From IMG/VR virus record IMGVR_UViG_3300044998_001366, positions 1-26,213 of that record: a DNA stretch of 26,213 nt; one strand, 5' to 3'. Both the position numbers and the translations under genes were made by a program. The stretch's first letter is position 1. The number at the start of each line of letters is the position of its first letter. This document shows, piece by piece, positions 14,993 to 23,253 of the stretch. The DNA is from a virus. The notes beneath the pieces are model-generated. The model searched no databases, had not been told where the DNA came from, and saw only the letters and a program-made list of their open reading frames with translations.

Positions 14993-15979
14993 ATGGCTAT
15001 CACAATTTCACCAATTGATTTGCCGGTCATCAAGACGGCTTGTTCCCTGGGTCAGGTCTGTTTCAGGGACGGATACGTCCTGGGCGTCTGCAAGGATCTT
15101 CAATTTCGCGGCAAGTTATCGGTGCCTTTTGAGGGCGCTGTGGCTTTTGACGCGGAGCTTCTCGCAAAGGTAATCGAACCTGGCGAGATTTCGCTGGAGG
15201 GTAAGGTCGGCCCGTTTGATCTTTTCACCTTCCCGGCAGAGGATTTCCCCAAGATCGATTTTGATTTGGAGGCTCCCCCTTTGGTTGTTCCCGCGAAGGA
15301 GTTGCAGCGGGTGTTGTCTGCCGCCCTGGTTGGTGTGCCCAAAAAAGATCCGCGCCGGATTTTGTTCTGTGTGCGTTTGGAGATAACTTCTGACGGAGTT
15401 TTCGTGGGGGTTGGCACCGACGGGAAAAAACTCATTTGTGCCCGGGGAACTTGTCTCGAGGGACAGGAAGCCGAAATCAATCTTCCCGAAAAAACAGCCC
15501 GGGCGGTTTTGGAAAGCCTGGGCGAGGTTGACCAGGTGACGATCCGCGCGAGCGAGACGGCGGCGGTGATTGAGGTCGGCCGAATTGAGATCAGAAGCCA
15601 GCTACAAAGTAACTACCCGGATTGGCGAAAGGTGATTCCGGGGAAGGCGGGGGAGGGGATTGTCCTGGATAAGGCTCCTCTTTTAGCCGCCCTAAAGCGA
15701 GCGAATCTGATTGATGCAACGGCGCGGCTGCGATTTCAAAATGGCGGCTGCGCGGTGTCTGCTCGCTGCGCGGATAAGGGGACTTTTTGGGAATCGTTCG
15801 CCGTGGGGAACGGCGAACTGAGCTTTTCGGTTGATGCAAAAATTCTGAAGGAGGTTGTTTGCGCGTTTTCTGAACCCCGCTGTGAAATGCGGGGGGGCAA
15901 GCCGATCATTTTTGATTTCGGCGATCTGGGTTTTGGGTTGGTGATGCCAATAGTGGAGAAGCAATCATGCGAGGATTAG
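14993..15979 (+). CDS. dnaN: DNA polymerase sliding clamp (beta subunit-like)
   Basis: This 328-residue protein is a phage copy of the bacterial beta clamp, a ring that holds polymerase on DNA. Diagnostic features are ILFCVRLEITSDGVFVGVGT followed by DGKKLICA (TDGKKL about 142-147), the later NYPDWRKVIP (207-216) matching the clamp domain II to III region, and an end near FGLVMPIVEK resembling VMPMRL of DnaN. It is slightly shorter than bacterial clamps (about 366 residues). There is no clear Shine-Dalgarno before the ATG, so it may be leaderless or depend on upstream sequence. It ends TAG directly followed by in-frame TGA, and overlaps the next small gene by 13 bases. No polymerase is seen in the window. 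Confidence 0.88.
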   Translation: MAITISPIDLPVIKTACSLGQVCFRDGYVLGVCKDLQFRGKLSVPFEGAVAFDAELLAKVIEPGEISLEGKVGPFDLFTFPAEDFPKIDFDLEAPPLVVPAKELQRVLSAALVGVPKKDPRRILFCVRLEITSDGVFVGVGTDGKKLICARGTCLEGQEAEINLPEKTARAVLESLGEVDQVTIRASETAAVIEVGRIEIRSQLQSNYPDWRKVIPGKAGEGIVLDKAPLLAALKRANLIDATARLRFQNGGCAVSARCADKGTFWESFAVGNGELSFSVDAKILKEVVCAFSEPRCEMRGGKPIIFDFGDLGFGLVMPIVEKQSCED

Positions 15980-16140
15980 TGAAGGAGCTGATGCTGCGCT
16001 CGGGCTATTCCCGGCCGACCGTGGCGGCGTACCTGAAGGATAAGAGTAAGGTGTGCGTGCAGGTGAGACTGCGGCTTTCGAAAATTGTTCGGGAGCTCAA
16101 AACAGAACTGGAGAGAGATAGTGCAATATCTGACGAATAG
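15967..16140 (+). CDS. Small helix-turn-helix protein
   Basis: This 57-residue frame runs MRGLVKELMLRSGYSRPTVA to a TAG. The region LMLRSGYSRPTVAAYLKDKS has the pattern of a helix-turn-helix (recognition helix starting at SRPTVAAYL). The remainder is basic and helical. It starts inside the end of the clamp gene and stops inside the start of the nuclease gene, so all three are translationally linked. It could regulate the nearby repeat array. It is short and based on local sequence only. Confidence 0.6.
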   Translation: MRGLVKELMLRSGYSRPTVAAYLKDKSKVCVQVRLRLSKIVRELKTELERDSAISDE

Positions 16141-17185
16141 TCGAATCAATCAGTACAAGTTTTGCCCGCGAAGCCACGAGCTGGCTTATGAGCTCGGGAT
16201 TCGCAGGGCTGACCCGCCGGAGTATTTTCGCCTGGGCACAGCGTGGCACAAGTGCATGGAACTGTGGGCGAACGGGGATCCCGTGGAACAGATCGAGGCG
16301 GGCATTCGGAAGAATTACGAAAGGCCCCCTGACTATGTGCTCGAGAGTCAGGAGCTGCAGGCCAAGTGGTATTACGAATGCGTGACGGTACTCACACTCT
16401 TCTCGGAATATCGGCGGCATTACGGCGAGGACGGCGTGGAGGTGCTCGCGGCGGAAAAGGCGTTTGCGTTCGAGATCGCGAATCCCGAGACGGGGAAGAC
16501 CACCCAGGTGTTTCGTGCTGCGGGTAAGATCGACCAGGTGGTGCGGTTGGCTGACGGGCGAGTTGCGTTGCGGGAGTTTAAGACGACAAGCGCTGATATC
16601 TCGCTCGAATCGGATTACTGGCGGCGGTTGCGAATCGACAGCCAGCTGAGTCACTATTGGCTGGCCGCTCTGAGTTTGGGTTTCGGAGTCACGACGGTTA
16701 TTTACGATGTCGTGCGCAAGCCTGGGATTCGTCCAGGTCCGGTGGCGGTGGAAGACGCTGACGGGCCGATTGTGCTGAGTGCGAGTGGTGAGCGGGTGAT
16801 GAGGAAGGACGGGAAAGGCCCGAAGAAAACAGCTTCTGCTGGTGAGGTTTTGCAAACCAGGCCGATGACCACAGATGAGTGGAGAAAGAAGCTGAGCGAG
16901 AGTATCCAATCAGATCCTTCCCGTTATTTTCAGCGGGTCGAAATTCCGCGAACTGAGCAGGATTTGCGGGAGTACGAGACGGACCTGTGGGAGACCCAGA
17001 AGATGATCCGCTATTCCCAGGTCCAGGGGTTTTGGCCACGGAATACCGGAAGCTGTTTATCGGTGGGGCGGGGTCGGTGTCCGTATTTTGATATTTGCAC
17101 CCAGGGGCTTGATCCGCTTCAGGCTCCGGGGTTTGCAAGGGTAGTAAACATCCATCCTGAATTAGGAGAAGAGGGTTATGAGTAA
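16121..17185 (+). CDS. PD-(D/E)XK nuclease, RecB/Cas4-like, with Fe-S-type cysteines
   Basis: This 354-residue nuclease has the RecB-family motifs: His43 (TAWHKCME), Asp138 (GKIDQV), Glu152 and Lys154 (LREFKTT), and QxxxY at 175-179 (SQLSHY). Cysteines at 15 (KFCPRS) and 312, 320, 326 (SCLSVGRGRCPYFDIC) match the pattern of the 4Fe-4S cluster in Cas4 and AddB, although the spacing of the C-terminal group is atypical. The product would be a 5' or 3' exonuclease for end processing or recombination. The GTG at 16121 with GGAG seven bases upstream is preferred over a TTG at 16085. It is unlikely to be a CRISPR Cas4, as no other CRISPR genes are present. Confidence 0.85.
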   Translation: MQYLTNSRINQYKFCPRSHELAYELGIRRADPPEYFRLGTAWHKCMELWANGDPVEQIEAGIRKNYERPPDYVLESQELQAKWYYECVTVLTLFSEYRRHYGEDGVEVLAAEKAFAFEIANPETGKTTQVFRAAGKIDQVVRLADGRVALREFKTTSADISLESDYWRRLRIDSQLSHYWLAALSLGFGVTTVIYDVVRKPGIRPGPVAVEDADGPIVLSASGERVMRKDGKGPKKTASAGEVLQTRPMTTDEWRKKLSESIQSDPSRYFQRVEIPRTEQDLREYETDLWETQKMIRYSQVQGFWPRNTGSCLSVGRGRCPYFDICTQGLDPLQAPGFARVVNIHPELGEEGYE

Positions 17186-17972
17186 GTCGAAGTTGCAGTT
17201 TCGAAAGGTGACGGCGGCGCCTGCCCAGCGTATTGGGGTTTATGGCGTGCCGGGAGTTGGTAAGACAAGCTTGGCGATGCTTGCGCCGGGTCCGGTGGCG
17301 GTGGTCGATTTTGACCGAAGTGTCGGGGTGCTTCATAAATCCGGCGCGGTGCCGGAGAGTGTGCAGTTGGTAGATGGGATTGCCACGTATGGAGATCTTT
17401 TGGAGATCCTGCGAGATCCGGCGTGGGAGCAGTCGGGTGTCAAGAGCCTGGTGATCGACACGGTGACCGCGATGCACAAGCTCGTGGAGGAGCACGTGAT
17501 CCGAACAATTCCTTCTGATCGCGGCGCGGCGACTTCTATTGAGTCCTATGGCTACGGGAAGGGCTACAGCTTCGTGTCCGAGGAGTACGCCAAGCTTCTC
17601 GCGGATCTGGACCGGTATCATGTGCAAAAGGGTCGGAACGTGGTTCTGGTTATGCACGAGATCAAGGCCAAGCGGGCAGGCACGGAAAACATGGAACTTT
17701 TGGAATACACGATTGCGCTACCTGAGAGCGGTACCAAATCGGTTCGGCAGCAGGTGATAGGTTGGCTTGATCACCTGCTGTTCCTGAATATCGAGAAGGT
17801 GGTGACCGACAAGGGCCTGGTCAAGAGCACGGGGCTTCGTGTGATCTATTGCCAGGAAGGTCCGAACTTTCGGGCTAAGAGTCGGAGCACGCAGGACCCG
17901 ATCATTTATAACGCCGGGGACGGCTCGGCGTGGAATACGATTTTGTGCTTAGGAGCGAAAAGCAATGGCTGA
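17178..17972 (+). CDS. RecA-fold ATPase, Sak4-like recombinase
   Basis: This 264-residue protein has Walker A GVPGVGKTS (23-31) and Walker B SLVIDT (90-95), with the compact RecA-like core of phage Sak4/AAA_24 proteins. These promote single-strand annealing together with an SSB. Following elements are a MHEIKAK segment at about 160 and a basic C-terminal region. It overlaps the nuclease gene by eight bases and the SSB-like gene by eight bases, placing nuclease, annealing ATPase and SSB in one unit, which is the normal context for Sak4. Confidence 0.82.
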   Translation: MSKSKLQFRKVTAAPAQRIGVYGVPGVGKTSLAMLAPGPVAVVDFDRSVGVLHKSGAVPESVQLVDGIATYGDLLEILRDPAWEQSGVKSLVIDTVTAMHKLVEEHVIRTIPSDRGAATSIESYGYGKGYSFVSEEYAKLLADLDRYHVQKGRNVVLVMHEIKAKRAGTENMELLEYTIALPESGTKSVRQQVIGWLDHLLFLNIEKVVTDKGLVKSTGLRVIYCQEGPNFRAKSRSTQDPIIYNAGDGSAWNTILCLGAKSNG

Positions 17973-18492
17973 GTTAACAACACCTGGAGTATATCAGGTC
18001 GAGATCCAAGATATCAAGCTTCAGGACAGTGAGAGAAGCGACGCGATCATGGTTGGTTTGGAAGGGAAGGTTGTAAACATGTGGCAGTCCGGGGAGTGGT
18101 TAAGCTGCTCGGAATGGCCGGACACATTTGTTCGCGGGACCGTGGTGTTGTTTAAGGGTGACGGGACGGTGAACGAGTCGGGCGTGAACCAGCTCAAGAA
18201 CGCTTTTGGGTGGAATCCCGCCCAGGGCATTCTGGGGCTTGAGAGAGATTTTATCGGCGTGTTGATTAACGCGACCTGTAAAACCGATTCTTATATCGAC
18301 CGGACCGGCCGGACCGTGAGCACGGTGAAGATCACCTGGATTGACTCGTGCGACGCCAGGCCATCTGGTGGTTTGCGTGGCATGGACGAGACTCGAAAAA
18401 AGGCGCTGGCCCAGTCCCTTGATGCACGGTTGCGTGGGTTGGGCTCGCCTGCTGTGCGCAAGGTGAAACCGGCGGACGAAATTCCGTTTTAG
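17965..18492 (+). CDS. SSB-like protein with acidic C-terminal tip
   Basis: This 175-residue protein ends KVKPADEIPF, very close to the DDDIPF tip of bacterial SSB, the docking peptide for many replication partners. The first 130 residues have an OB-fold-like beta pattern (GVYQVEIQDIKLQDSERSDA; VKITWIDSCD), seen in DUF669-type phage SSBs. The linker is basic (TRKKALAQSLDARLR). Position directly after the Sak4-like gene supports the role. Assignment rests on the tip, context and general fold, not on a strong motif for the core. Confidence 0.7.
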   Translation: MAELTTPGVYQVEIQDIKLQDSERSDAIMVGLEGKVVNMWQSGEWLSCSEWPDTFVRGTVVLFKGDGTVNESGVNQLKNAFGWNPAQGILGLERDFIGVLINATCKTDSYIDRTGRTVSTVKITWIDSCDARPSGGLRGMDETRKKALAQSLDARLRGLGSPAVRKVKPADEIPF

Positions 18493-18493
18493 G

Positions 18494-19810
18494 ATGCACC
18501 TGCGAGACTACCAAGAGCAGGGAATTGAAGCCATCCTGGCGGCGGCACAAAAAGGAAGGAGGTTGTTGTATGTGCTGCCGACCGGGGGTGGCAAAACGGT
18601 TCTGTTTTGCGAGCTGGCTCGGCGGCTGAACAAGAAAGCGCTGGTGATGGTTCACCGCGACTTTTTGTGTGGGCAGGTTCGCGCGGCGTTGGCTCAGGCG
18701 GGTGCGAACTGTGACGTGAAAATGATCACGGCGGCAGGTCGAGTGAGCGAGCATTATGATCTGCTGATCATTGACGAGGCGCATCACGCTGTGAGCCGAA
18801 CTTGGAGTGATGCGATTTCGAACCTGGAGAAGATCAATCCCGATTTGATCACGGTGGGTGTGACGGCTACGCCCGAGCGTTTGGACGGGAGAGGGTTGGG
18901 CGATATTTTTTCCAAGATGGTTCAGGGGCCGCAAGTGGCGGAGTTGATTGAGAGAGGTTATTTGGCAACCCCGGTAACGTTTGCTCCTCCCGCTAAAATT
19001 TCGACGGAGGGGCTGAGGGTGATGGGAGGCGATTACAATCGAGAGGAGTTGGCGACTCGGGCGGCGACGATCACGGGAGATGTGATTGAGCATTACCTCA
19101 AGCTGGCCGGGGGCAAGCGTGCTGTTGGTTTTACGCCGACGGTGGATTGCGCGGAGAGTTATTGCGCGGCTTTTAACCGGGCGGGGATTGCTGCTGACAT
19201 CATTCATGGCGGGCACAACATGGTGCAGAGAGAGAGTTTGATTCGGCGATTCCGGGAAGGAGAGATTCGGGTTTTGTTTTCCTGCGAAGTGATTTCTGAA
19301 GGGTTTGATTTGCCTGCGATTGAGGCGGCGATTTTGCTGAGGCCGACGAAAAGCCTCGCCTGTTTTTTACAGCAGGCGGGGCGGGCCTTACGCCCCGCGC
19401 CGGGGAAGGATAAGGCGATCGTGATTGATCACACTCAAAACACGGAGAAGCACGGCTTGGTTTCCGATGAGCGTAAATGGGGTTTGGAAGCCAAGAAAAG
19501 GGTGAAGCGCACGGTGGAGAAGCTGTGCTGGACCTGTCGGGTTTGTTGCGCTCAAAACCCTCTTCATGTGGATGTGTGCGATAATTGTGGGGCGGCGCGA
19601 ACCACGGAACCGAGGGAAGCGCCCAAGCATGTGGAGGGGGATTTGGTCGAGGTGAAAAGTCGGCGAAGGAAGATGAGCCGGGAAGAGATCCGGAAACTGT
19701 TTCGGGAAGAAAAGGACAACCGGAAGATCGTGCAGACTCTTTTGGAGGTGGGTTACAAGATGGGTTTTATCAGGATTCAGTTTGGATTTCGCGGGAGGTC
19801 GCTGTCGTGA
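18494..19810 (+). CDS. DEAH superfamily 2 helicase with zinc-ribbon-like region
   Basis: This 438-residue helicase has PTGGGKT (29-35), DEAH at 94-97 (LLIIDEAHHA), a TATPERLDG motif III and QQAGRALRP motif VI. A cysteine cluster (CWTCRVCCAQ then CDNCGA, about 344-368) could bind zinc. The C-terminal tail is basic (RRKMSREEIRKLFREEKD). It resembles phage helicases of the RecG/UvsW-like or DEAD-type class, used in replication restart or recombination. ATG 18494 follows the SSB-like stop by one base. Its TGA overlaps the next GTG (GTGA). Confidence 0.9.
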   Translation: MHLRDYQEQGIEAILAAAQKGRRLLYVLPTGGGKTVLFCELARRLNKKALVMVHRDFLCGQVRAALAQAGANCDVKMITAAGRVSEHYDLLIIDEAHHAVSRTWSDAISNLEKINPDLITVGVTATPERLDGRGLGDIFSKMVQGPQVAELIERGYLATPVTFAPPAKISTEGLRVMGGDYNREELATRAATITGDVIEHYLKLAGGKRAVGFTPTVDCAESYCAAFNRAGIAADIIHGGHNMVQRESLIRRFREGEIRVLFSCEVISEGFDLPAIEAAILLRPTKSLACFLQQAGRALRPAPGKDKAIVIDHTQNTEKHGLVSDERKWGLEAKKRVKRTVEKLCWTCRVCCAQNPLHVDVCDNCGAARTTEPREAPKHVEGDLVEVKSRRRKMSREEIRKLFREEKDNRKIVQTLLEVGYKMGFIRIQFGFRGRSLS

Positions 19811-20193
19811 GCTATCGAGGAGCCATTCATAAAGAAAGAGTGTTGGCGGCGATTGGGTTTCGCAAGGGTGTGATGATTTGGAACGCTCCGTCGGGAACCT
19901 TTCGAGCGCCGAGTGGTGCGCTGGTAAAAGTGGGAATGCTGGGCCAGGCAGACCTGCTGGGAATTGTGGAGAGGGAACCGTGGCCGGTTCCTTTCGCGGT
20001 GGAGTGCAAGGCGGGTTCCGGGCGTTTGTCGAAGGAACAGAGAGTTTGGCGAGACAATTGGGTTCGGCGCGGCGGTGTTTATTTGGAGGCGCGGGAACCG
20101 GAGGGGGTGGAAATAACGAAGCGCAATTGGTTGTCGGTCTATTCTCCGATTGCGGATGAGCTGATGCGACAAATAGAAGAGAGAGGGATATGA
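19807..20193 (+). CDS. VRR-NUC domain nuclease
   Basis: This 128-residue protein starts at GTG 19807 in a GTGA overlap with the helicase stop. Motifs of the VRR-NUC PD-(D/E)XK family are visible: GQADLLGIV with the Asp, then FAVECKAG with the E-x-K, then GRLSKEQRVWRDNW with the conserved Gln, followed by a GGVYLEAR strand. Phage proteins of this kind act as flap or junction-resolving nucleases during replication and packaging. A longer frame in another phase overlaps the helicase but is not coupled to it. Confidence 0.85.
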   Translation: MSYRGAIHKERVLAAIGFRKGVMIWNAPSGTFRAPSGALVKVGMLGQADLLGIVEREPWPVPFAVECKAGSGRLSKEQRVWRDNWVRRGGVYLEAREPEGVEITKRNWLSVYSPIADELMRQIEERGI

Positions 20194-20366
20194 TTTTAGC
20201 TAGCGAGTTGGTTTGTGGGATGCGCGTTTTGTACCGTGGCGCCGTGTTCCGTGTGGCTCAGATTTGGAGACTGGGTAAGAAGGTCCGGGTGCGGCTGATT
20301 CACCCGATGATCAAGGATATCTATTTGGATTTGGCGCCGAGCGCGAAAGTCGAGGTGGTGAAGTGA
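20190..20366 (+). CDS. Small conserved-looking protein, possible SH3-like
   Basis: This 58-residue frame begins MILASELVCGMRVLYRGAVF. ATG 20190 overlaps the VRR-NUC stop (ATGA) and its TGA overlaps the primase GTG (GTGA). The strand-like sequence (RVLYRGAVFRVAQIWRLGKK) is reminiscent of small KOW/SH3-type barrels, but this is weak. No family was recognised. Coupling on both sides suggests it is truly translated. Confidence 0.6.
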   Translation: MILASELVCGMRVLYRGAVFRVAQIWRLGKKVRVRLIHPMIKDIYLDLAPSAKVEVVK

Positions 20367-22762
20367 GTTTGGAGAGCGAGTATGACGCGGAGTACATCGC
20401 GCGGGCGCTAGGTAAGGCGGTTCGTGCTGGAGAGTGGTGGAGTTGTCTGGCACCGTGTCATGAGGATAAAAACAATTCGTTTTCGATTCGGGATTGTGGA
20501 AACGGGAAGATCGACACCAAGTGCCATGCTGGTTGTGATTCCCGGCGGCAGATTGCGGCGTTGAAAGTGATGGGTTTGCTCAAGTCGCCCAGGCGAAATG
20601 AGCAGGGGGCGGACAAGGACGCGCTGGCGAAGACTTACGGGTTGTGCTGGCGGGATTTTGAGCAGGCTGGATGCGTGCTGAAGTCGTGGCCGATTAATGG
20701 CGAGTTCATACCTTGTGTGGTGTACCCGCTGCATAATGGTGGCGCCAAGATCAAGTCGGTGGCGCGTTATGGGAAAGGCGGGGAGATCTTGTCCTGGCCA
20801 CAGGGCAAACGGAGTTCCGTGCACAAGAGCGGGGGCGGTTCGGGTTGGTTCGATCCGGCGCCGAGCCTCGAATCAGACCTTCTTGTTTTGACGGCGGGGG
20901 AGGAGAAAGCGATCGCCGCGGTCAAGGCGGGGTTTCGCGCGGTGAGCTGGTCGAGTGGGGAGGGGAAACCTTCTTCTGGTGCTGTTGAGTCGCTGAGTTA
21001 TTTGCCGAGGATCCCGGTGGTGGTAGCGATGGACAACGATGGTGCCGGGCGGAAGGGTGGGAAAGCGTGGTTGGAGAAGCTGAAGCTGGCGGGGTTTGAC
21101 GCCCGCAAATTGGTTTGGCCGGAGGGTGTTGCGGACAAGTTTGATTTGGCTGACTGGTTGCGCGAGAAGGGCGCGGAATCGCTGAGGGATCTGTTATTGT
21201 CCGAAAGGCCGGAACAAGAAGAGGATGAGGAGAACGAGCTTCTTGTCGGTTTTGACGAACGCGCGATGGTTGAGAGCTGCTTGAAGATCCTGGCAAAATC
21301 GAATTTGAATTTGTACCAGCGGGGAAGGGTTTTGGTGGAGGTTCCGGAGAATGAGATCGAGACTGAGGGATCTCGGCCGATCCGGATTTTGTCGCCCACA
21401 AAAATTCGTGTGCTTCTCTCGAGCCTGGTGAAGTTTGTGTCGAGCGACGGGAAGATGCGGCAGATTCCGCGAGTGTTGCCGACGGCGATTTCGGAATGGG
21501 GAGAATACGAAGGGTTTCGAGAATTGGTTTCGGTTTTGGAGTATCCAGCTCTGATTCGCGGGAACAAGATTGTGCGGGAGCCTGGTTATTATCCTGATAG
21601 CGGAACACTGCTGGTGCGCAGAAACAGATCTTATCCCGAGATGCACCCGAACCCGACGGCTCACGAGGCGACGATCGCCGCCCAGGAATTGCTGGATGAT
21701 TTTCGTGATTTTCCTTTTGAGACGGACATTGATCGTGCGGCTTTTTTAGCTTATTGCCTGACGGTGGTTTGTCGGGACGCGGTGACGGGGCAGGTGCCGG
21801 GGTTCATTTTCACGGCGAACGATCAGGGCGCGGGCAAAACCAATTTGGCGATCGCTCCGTGGTTGTTTTGTATGGGGAAAGCGCCGGGCGTTTTTGGTGG
21901 GTTGCCGAGGTCGGCGGAGGAGTTGGACAAGCGGATTTTGGCGGCGATTCACGGGGGACAGCGAGGATTGATTTTTGATAACGTGACCCACAGGATTGGT
22001 GGTGAGGCTCTCGCGGTGCTGCTGACGAGCGCCGCTTATCAAGGCAGGATTTTGGGGAGCACACAAACAGTGACAGTCAAAAATAATTGGGTGGTGGCGA
22101 TCACGGCGAACAACGCGGCGGTGGACACGGACCAGGCGACAAGGTCTGTTTTTATTCGGCTGCTGGCCCCGCCAGGACACAGGGAGAGAGATCAGTCGAG
22201 TTATAAGACGCCGGATTTTGCGGCGAGTTTGATTCGCAATTCGGCTCACGTGATTCGGTGCCTGACGATTCTGCAGGCTTATATTTTGGCGGGGACGCCA
22301 AATCAAAACCAGAAGAGCTTGCGAGACTTTCACGGGTGGACGAGATTAGTTTCGGGTGCGGTTGTTTGGTCGGGGTTGCCTGATCCTTTGGGGCGACAGA
22401 AAGAGTTGGCGCGCGAAAGTGATGAGGAAAGCGACAACCTGTTGCAATTCCTCTCGCTGATTTACGATGGGCAATTTGGTGTGTCGCTGAGGGTGCCGTT
22501 CTCGACAGCTGACTTGGTGCAGTGGGCTCAGGGTCAGGAATCCTTTCGGGCTGTTTTGTCGAGCTTGCGAATCGCGAGAGGGTTGAGTATCGATAACGGC
22601 ATGTTGGGTCGGGTTCTCCGGAGGTTGAATGGGAAACCGGTGGATGGGTTTTGCCTGGAAAAGCGGGAGGGCCGGAACCCGAACGGGGGCGCGTTGTGGG
22701 AAGTCAAGCGGATTTTTTCTGGGGAAGAAATTCATTCTGAAAAGGATGAAGTTCCCTTTTAG
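20363..22762 (+). CDS. Primase-helicase (CHC2 zinc finger, TOPRIM, AAA-type domain)
   Basis: This 799-residue protein probably makes RNA primers and unwinds DNA. Zinc-finger ligands lie in SCLAPCHED (Cys28/32, His33) and TKCHAGC (Cys54, Cys58). The TOPRIM part has TAGEEKA (Glu180) and VVAMDNDGAG (Asp224, Asp226). The helicase-like part has ANDQGAGKTN (GAGKT at 489-493) followed by a RGLIFDNV strand and an AITANNAAVDTDQATRSVF segment typical of virus-type AAA ATPases. The final residues HSEKDEVPF mimic an SSB tip. The GTG at 20363 overlaps the previous stop. The gene ends TAG directly before a 70-base intergenic repeat. Confidence 0.88.
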   Translation: MSLESEYDAEYIARALGKAVRAGEWWSCLAPCHEDKNNSFSIRDCGNGKIDTKCHAGCDSRRQIAALKVMGLLKSPRRNEQGADKDALAKTYGLCWRDFEQAGCVLKSWPINGEFIPCVVYPLHNGGAKIKSVARYGKGGEILSWPQGKRSSVHKSGGGSGWFDPAPSLESDLLVLTAGEEKAIAAVKAGFRAVSWSSGEGKPSSGAVESLSYLPRIPVVVAMDNDGAGRKGGKAWLEKLKLAGFDARKLVWPEGVADKFDLADWLREKGAESLRDLLLSERPEQEEDEENELLVGFDERAMVESCLKILAKSNLNLYQRGRVLVEVPENEIETEGSRPIRILSPTKIRVLLSSLVKFVSSDGKMRQIPRVLPTAISEWGEYEGFRELVSVLEYPALIRGNKIVREPGYYPDSGTLLVRRNRSYPEMHPNPTAHEATIAAQELLDDFRDFPFETDIDRAAFLAYCLTVVCRDAVTGQVPGFIFTANDQGAGKTNLAIAPWLFCMGKAPGVFGGLPRSAEELDKRILAAIHGGQRGLIFDNVTHRIGGEALAVLLTSAAYQGRILGSTQTVTVKNNWVVAITANNAAVDTDQATRSVFIRLLAPPGHRERDQSSYKTPDFAASLIRNSAHVIRCLTILQAYILAGTPNQNQKSLRDFHGWTRLVSGAVVWSGLPDPLGRQKELARESDEESDNLLQFLSLIYDGQFGVSLRVPFSTADLVQWAQGQESFRAVLSSLRIARGLSIDNGMLGRVLRRLNGKPVDGFCLEKREGRNPNGGALWEVKRIFSGEEIHSEKDEVPF

Positions 22763-22832
22763 CCCACGGGGGTTTCAGAAAAAAATAGCCATTTGCGATT
22801 TTTTTTCGAATAATGGCCATGGCCACGAATAG
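22763..22832. repeat. 70-base intergenic repeat, copy 1
   Basis: It starts right after the primase stop and contains GGGTTTCAG, an A-run, TAGCCATTTGCGA, a T-run, AATGGCCATGGCC and CACGAATAG. Copy 2 lies about 1,000 bases downstream. TGGCCAT half-sites face each other at a spacing of 27 to 28 bases. This is a candidate promoter or binding site for the accessory genes. Confidence 0.8.
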
Positions 22833-22877
22833 ACTATTTCACGGGTTGAGAAATCCGAATTTGGTAGGAGAGTAGAG

Positions 22878-23195
22878 ATGAGTTACTTTAAGACCACGAG
22901 CCTGGATGAGGCGGCTGCTGATTTCGCCGCTTACCTGGCCGCCGTTGAGAAGTTGGTAGCGATCGGGGAGAACGGCGAAGTCCGTCCCCTGGAGGTTTGC
23001 GAGAGCGAGATCGTCCAGACCCAGGACACGGTAGCTGACTTTCAGTCTCGCAATCACAAGCGCACTGGTTATGTAACCTCCCCGGCTGGGGCTAGGATCG
23101 CCTGGTTCCACGATTTCCAGGCCCGCAAGGGCATGCCCCGGGTGCGCCTCTGGGTGGCCGATTACGGCACCTTTCGCCTGGTGTATTTTTCGTAA
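22878..23195 (+). CDS. Hypothetical accessory protein
   Basis: This 105-residue protein begins MSYFKTTSLDEAAADFAAYL, with a helical acidic first half and a beta-rich, basic second half (YVTSPAGARIAWFHDFQARK, then VRLWVADYGTFRLVYFS). AGGAG lies seven bases before the ATG in a leader (AGGAGAGTAGAGATGAG) very similar to that of the next gene. Codon use is rich in GCC and CTG compared with the replication genes, so it may have arrived separately. No family was recognised. Confidence 0.7.
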   Translation: MSYFKTTSLDEAAADFAAYLAAVEKLVAIGENGEVRPLEVCESEIVQTQDTVADFQSRNHKRTGYVTSPAGARIAWFHDFQARKGMPRVRLWVADYGTFRLVYFS

Positions 23196-23206
23196 GGCTG
23201 GATCTA

Positions 23207-23230
23207 GCGGGGTGGGTTCGCCCGCCCCGC
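23207..23230 (+). other. GC-rich hairpin with TTCG loop
   Basis: GCGGGGTGGG (23207-23216) pairs with CCCGCCCCGC (23221-23230), with one G-T pair, across a TTCG loop, an extra-stable tetraloop. AAATTTTC follows, a poor T-run. It may block 3' exonucleases, weaken read-through, or act as a partial terminator between the two genes. Confidence 0.7.
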
Positions 23231-23253
23231 AAATTTTCACAAGGAGAATAGAG

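Noticed and set aside
16121-17185. CRISPR Cas4 as the identity of the PD-(D/E)XK nuclease
   Set aside because: No other cas gene or CRISPR array is visible, and the context is phage recombination. RecB/AddB-like phage exonuclease fits better.
16698-19216. Long minus-strand frames opposite nuclease, ATPase and helicase genes
   Set aside because: They lie opposite genes with clear catalytic motifs, have His/Arg/Pro-rich shadow composition and no linkage to other genes.
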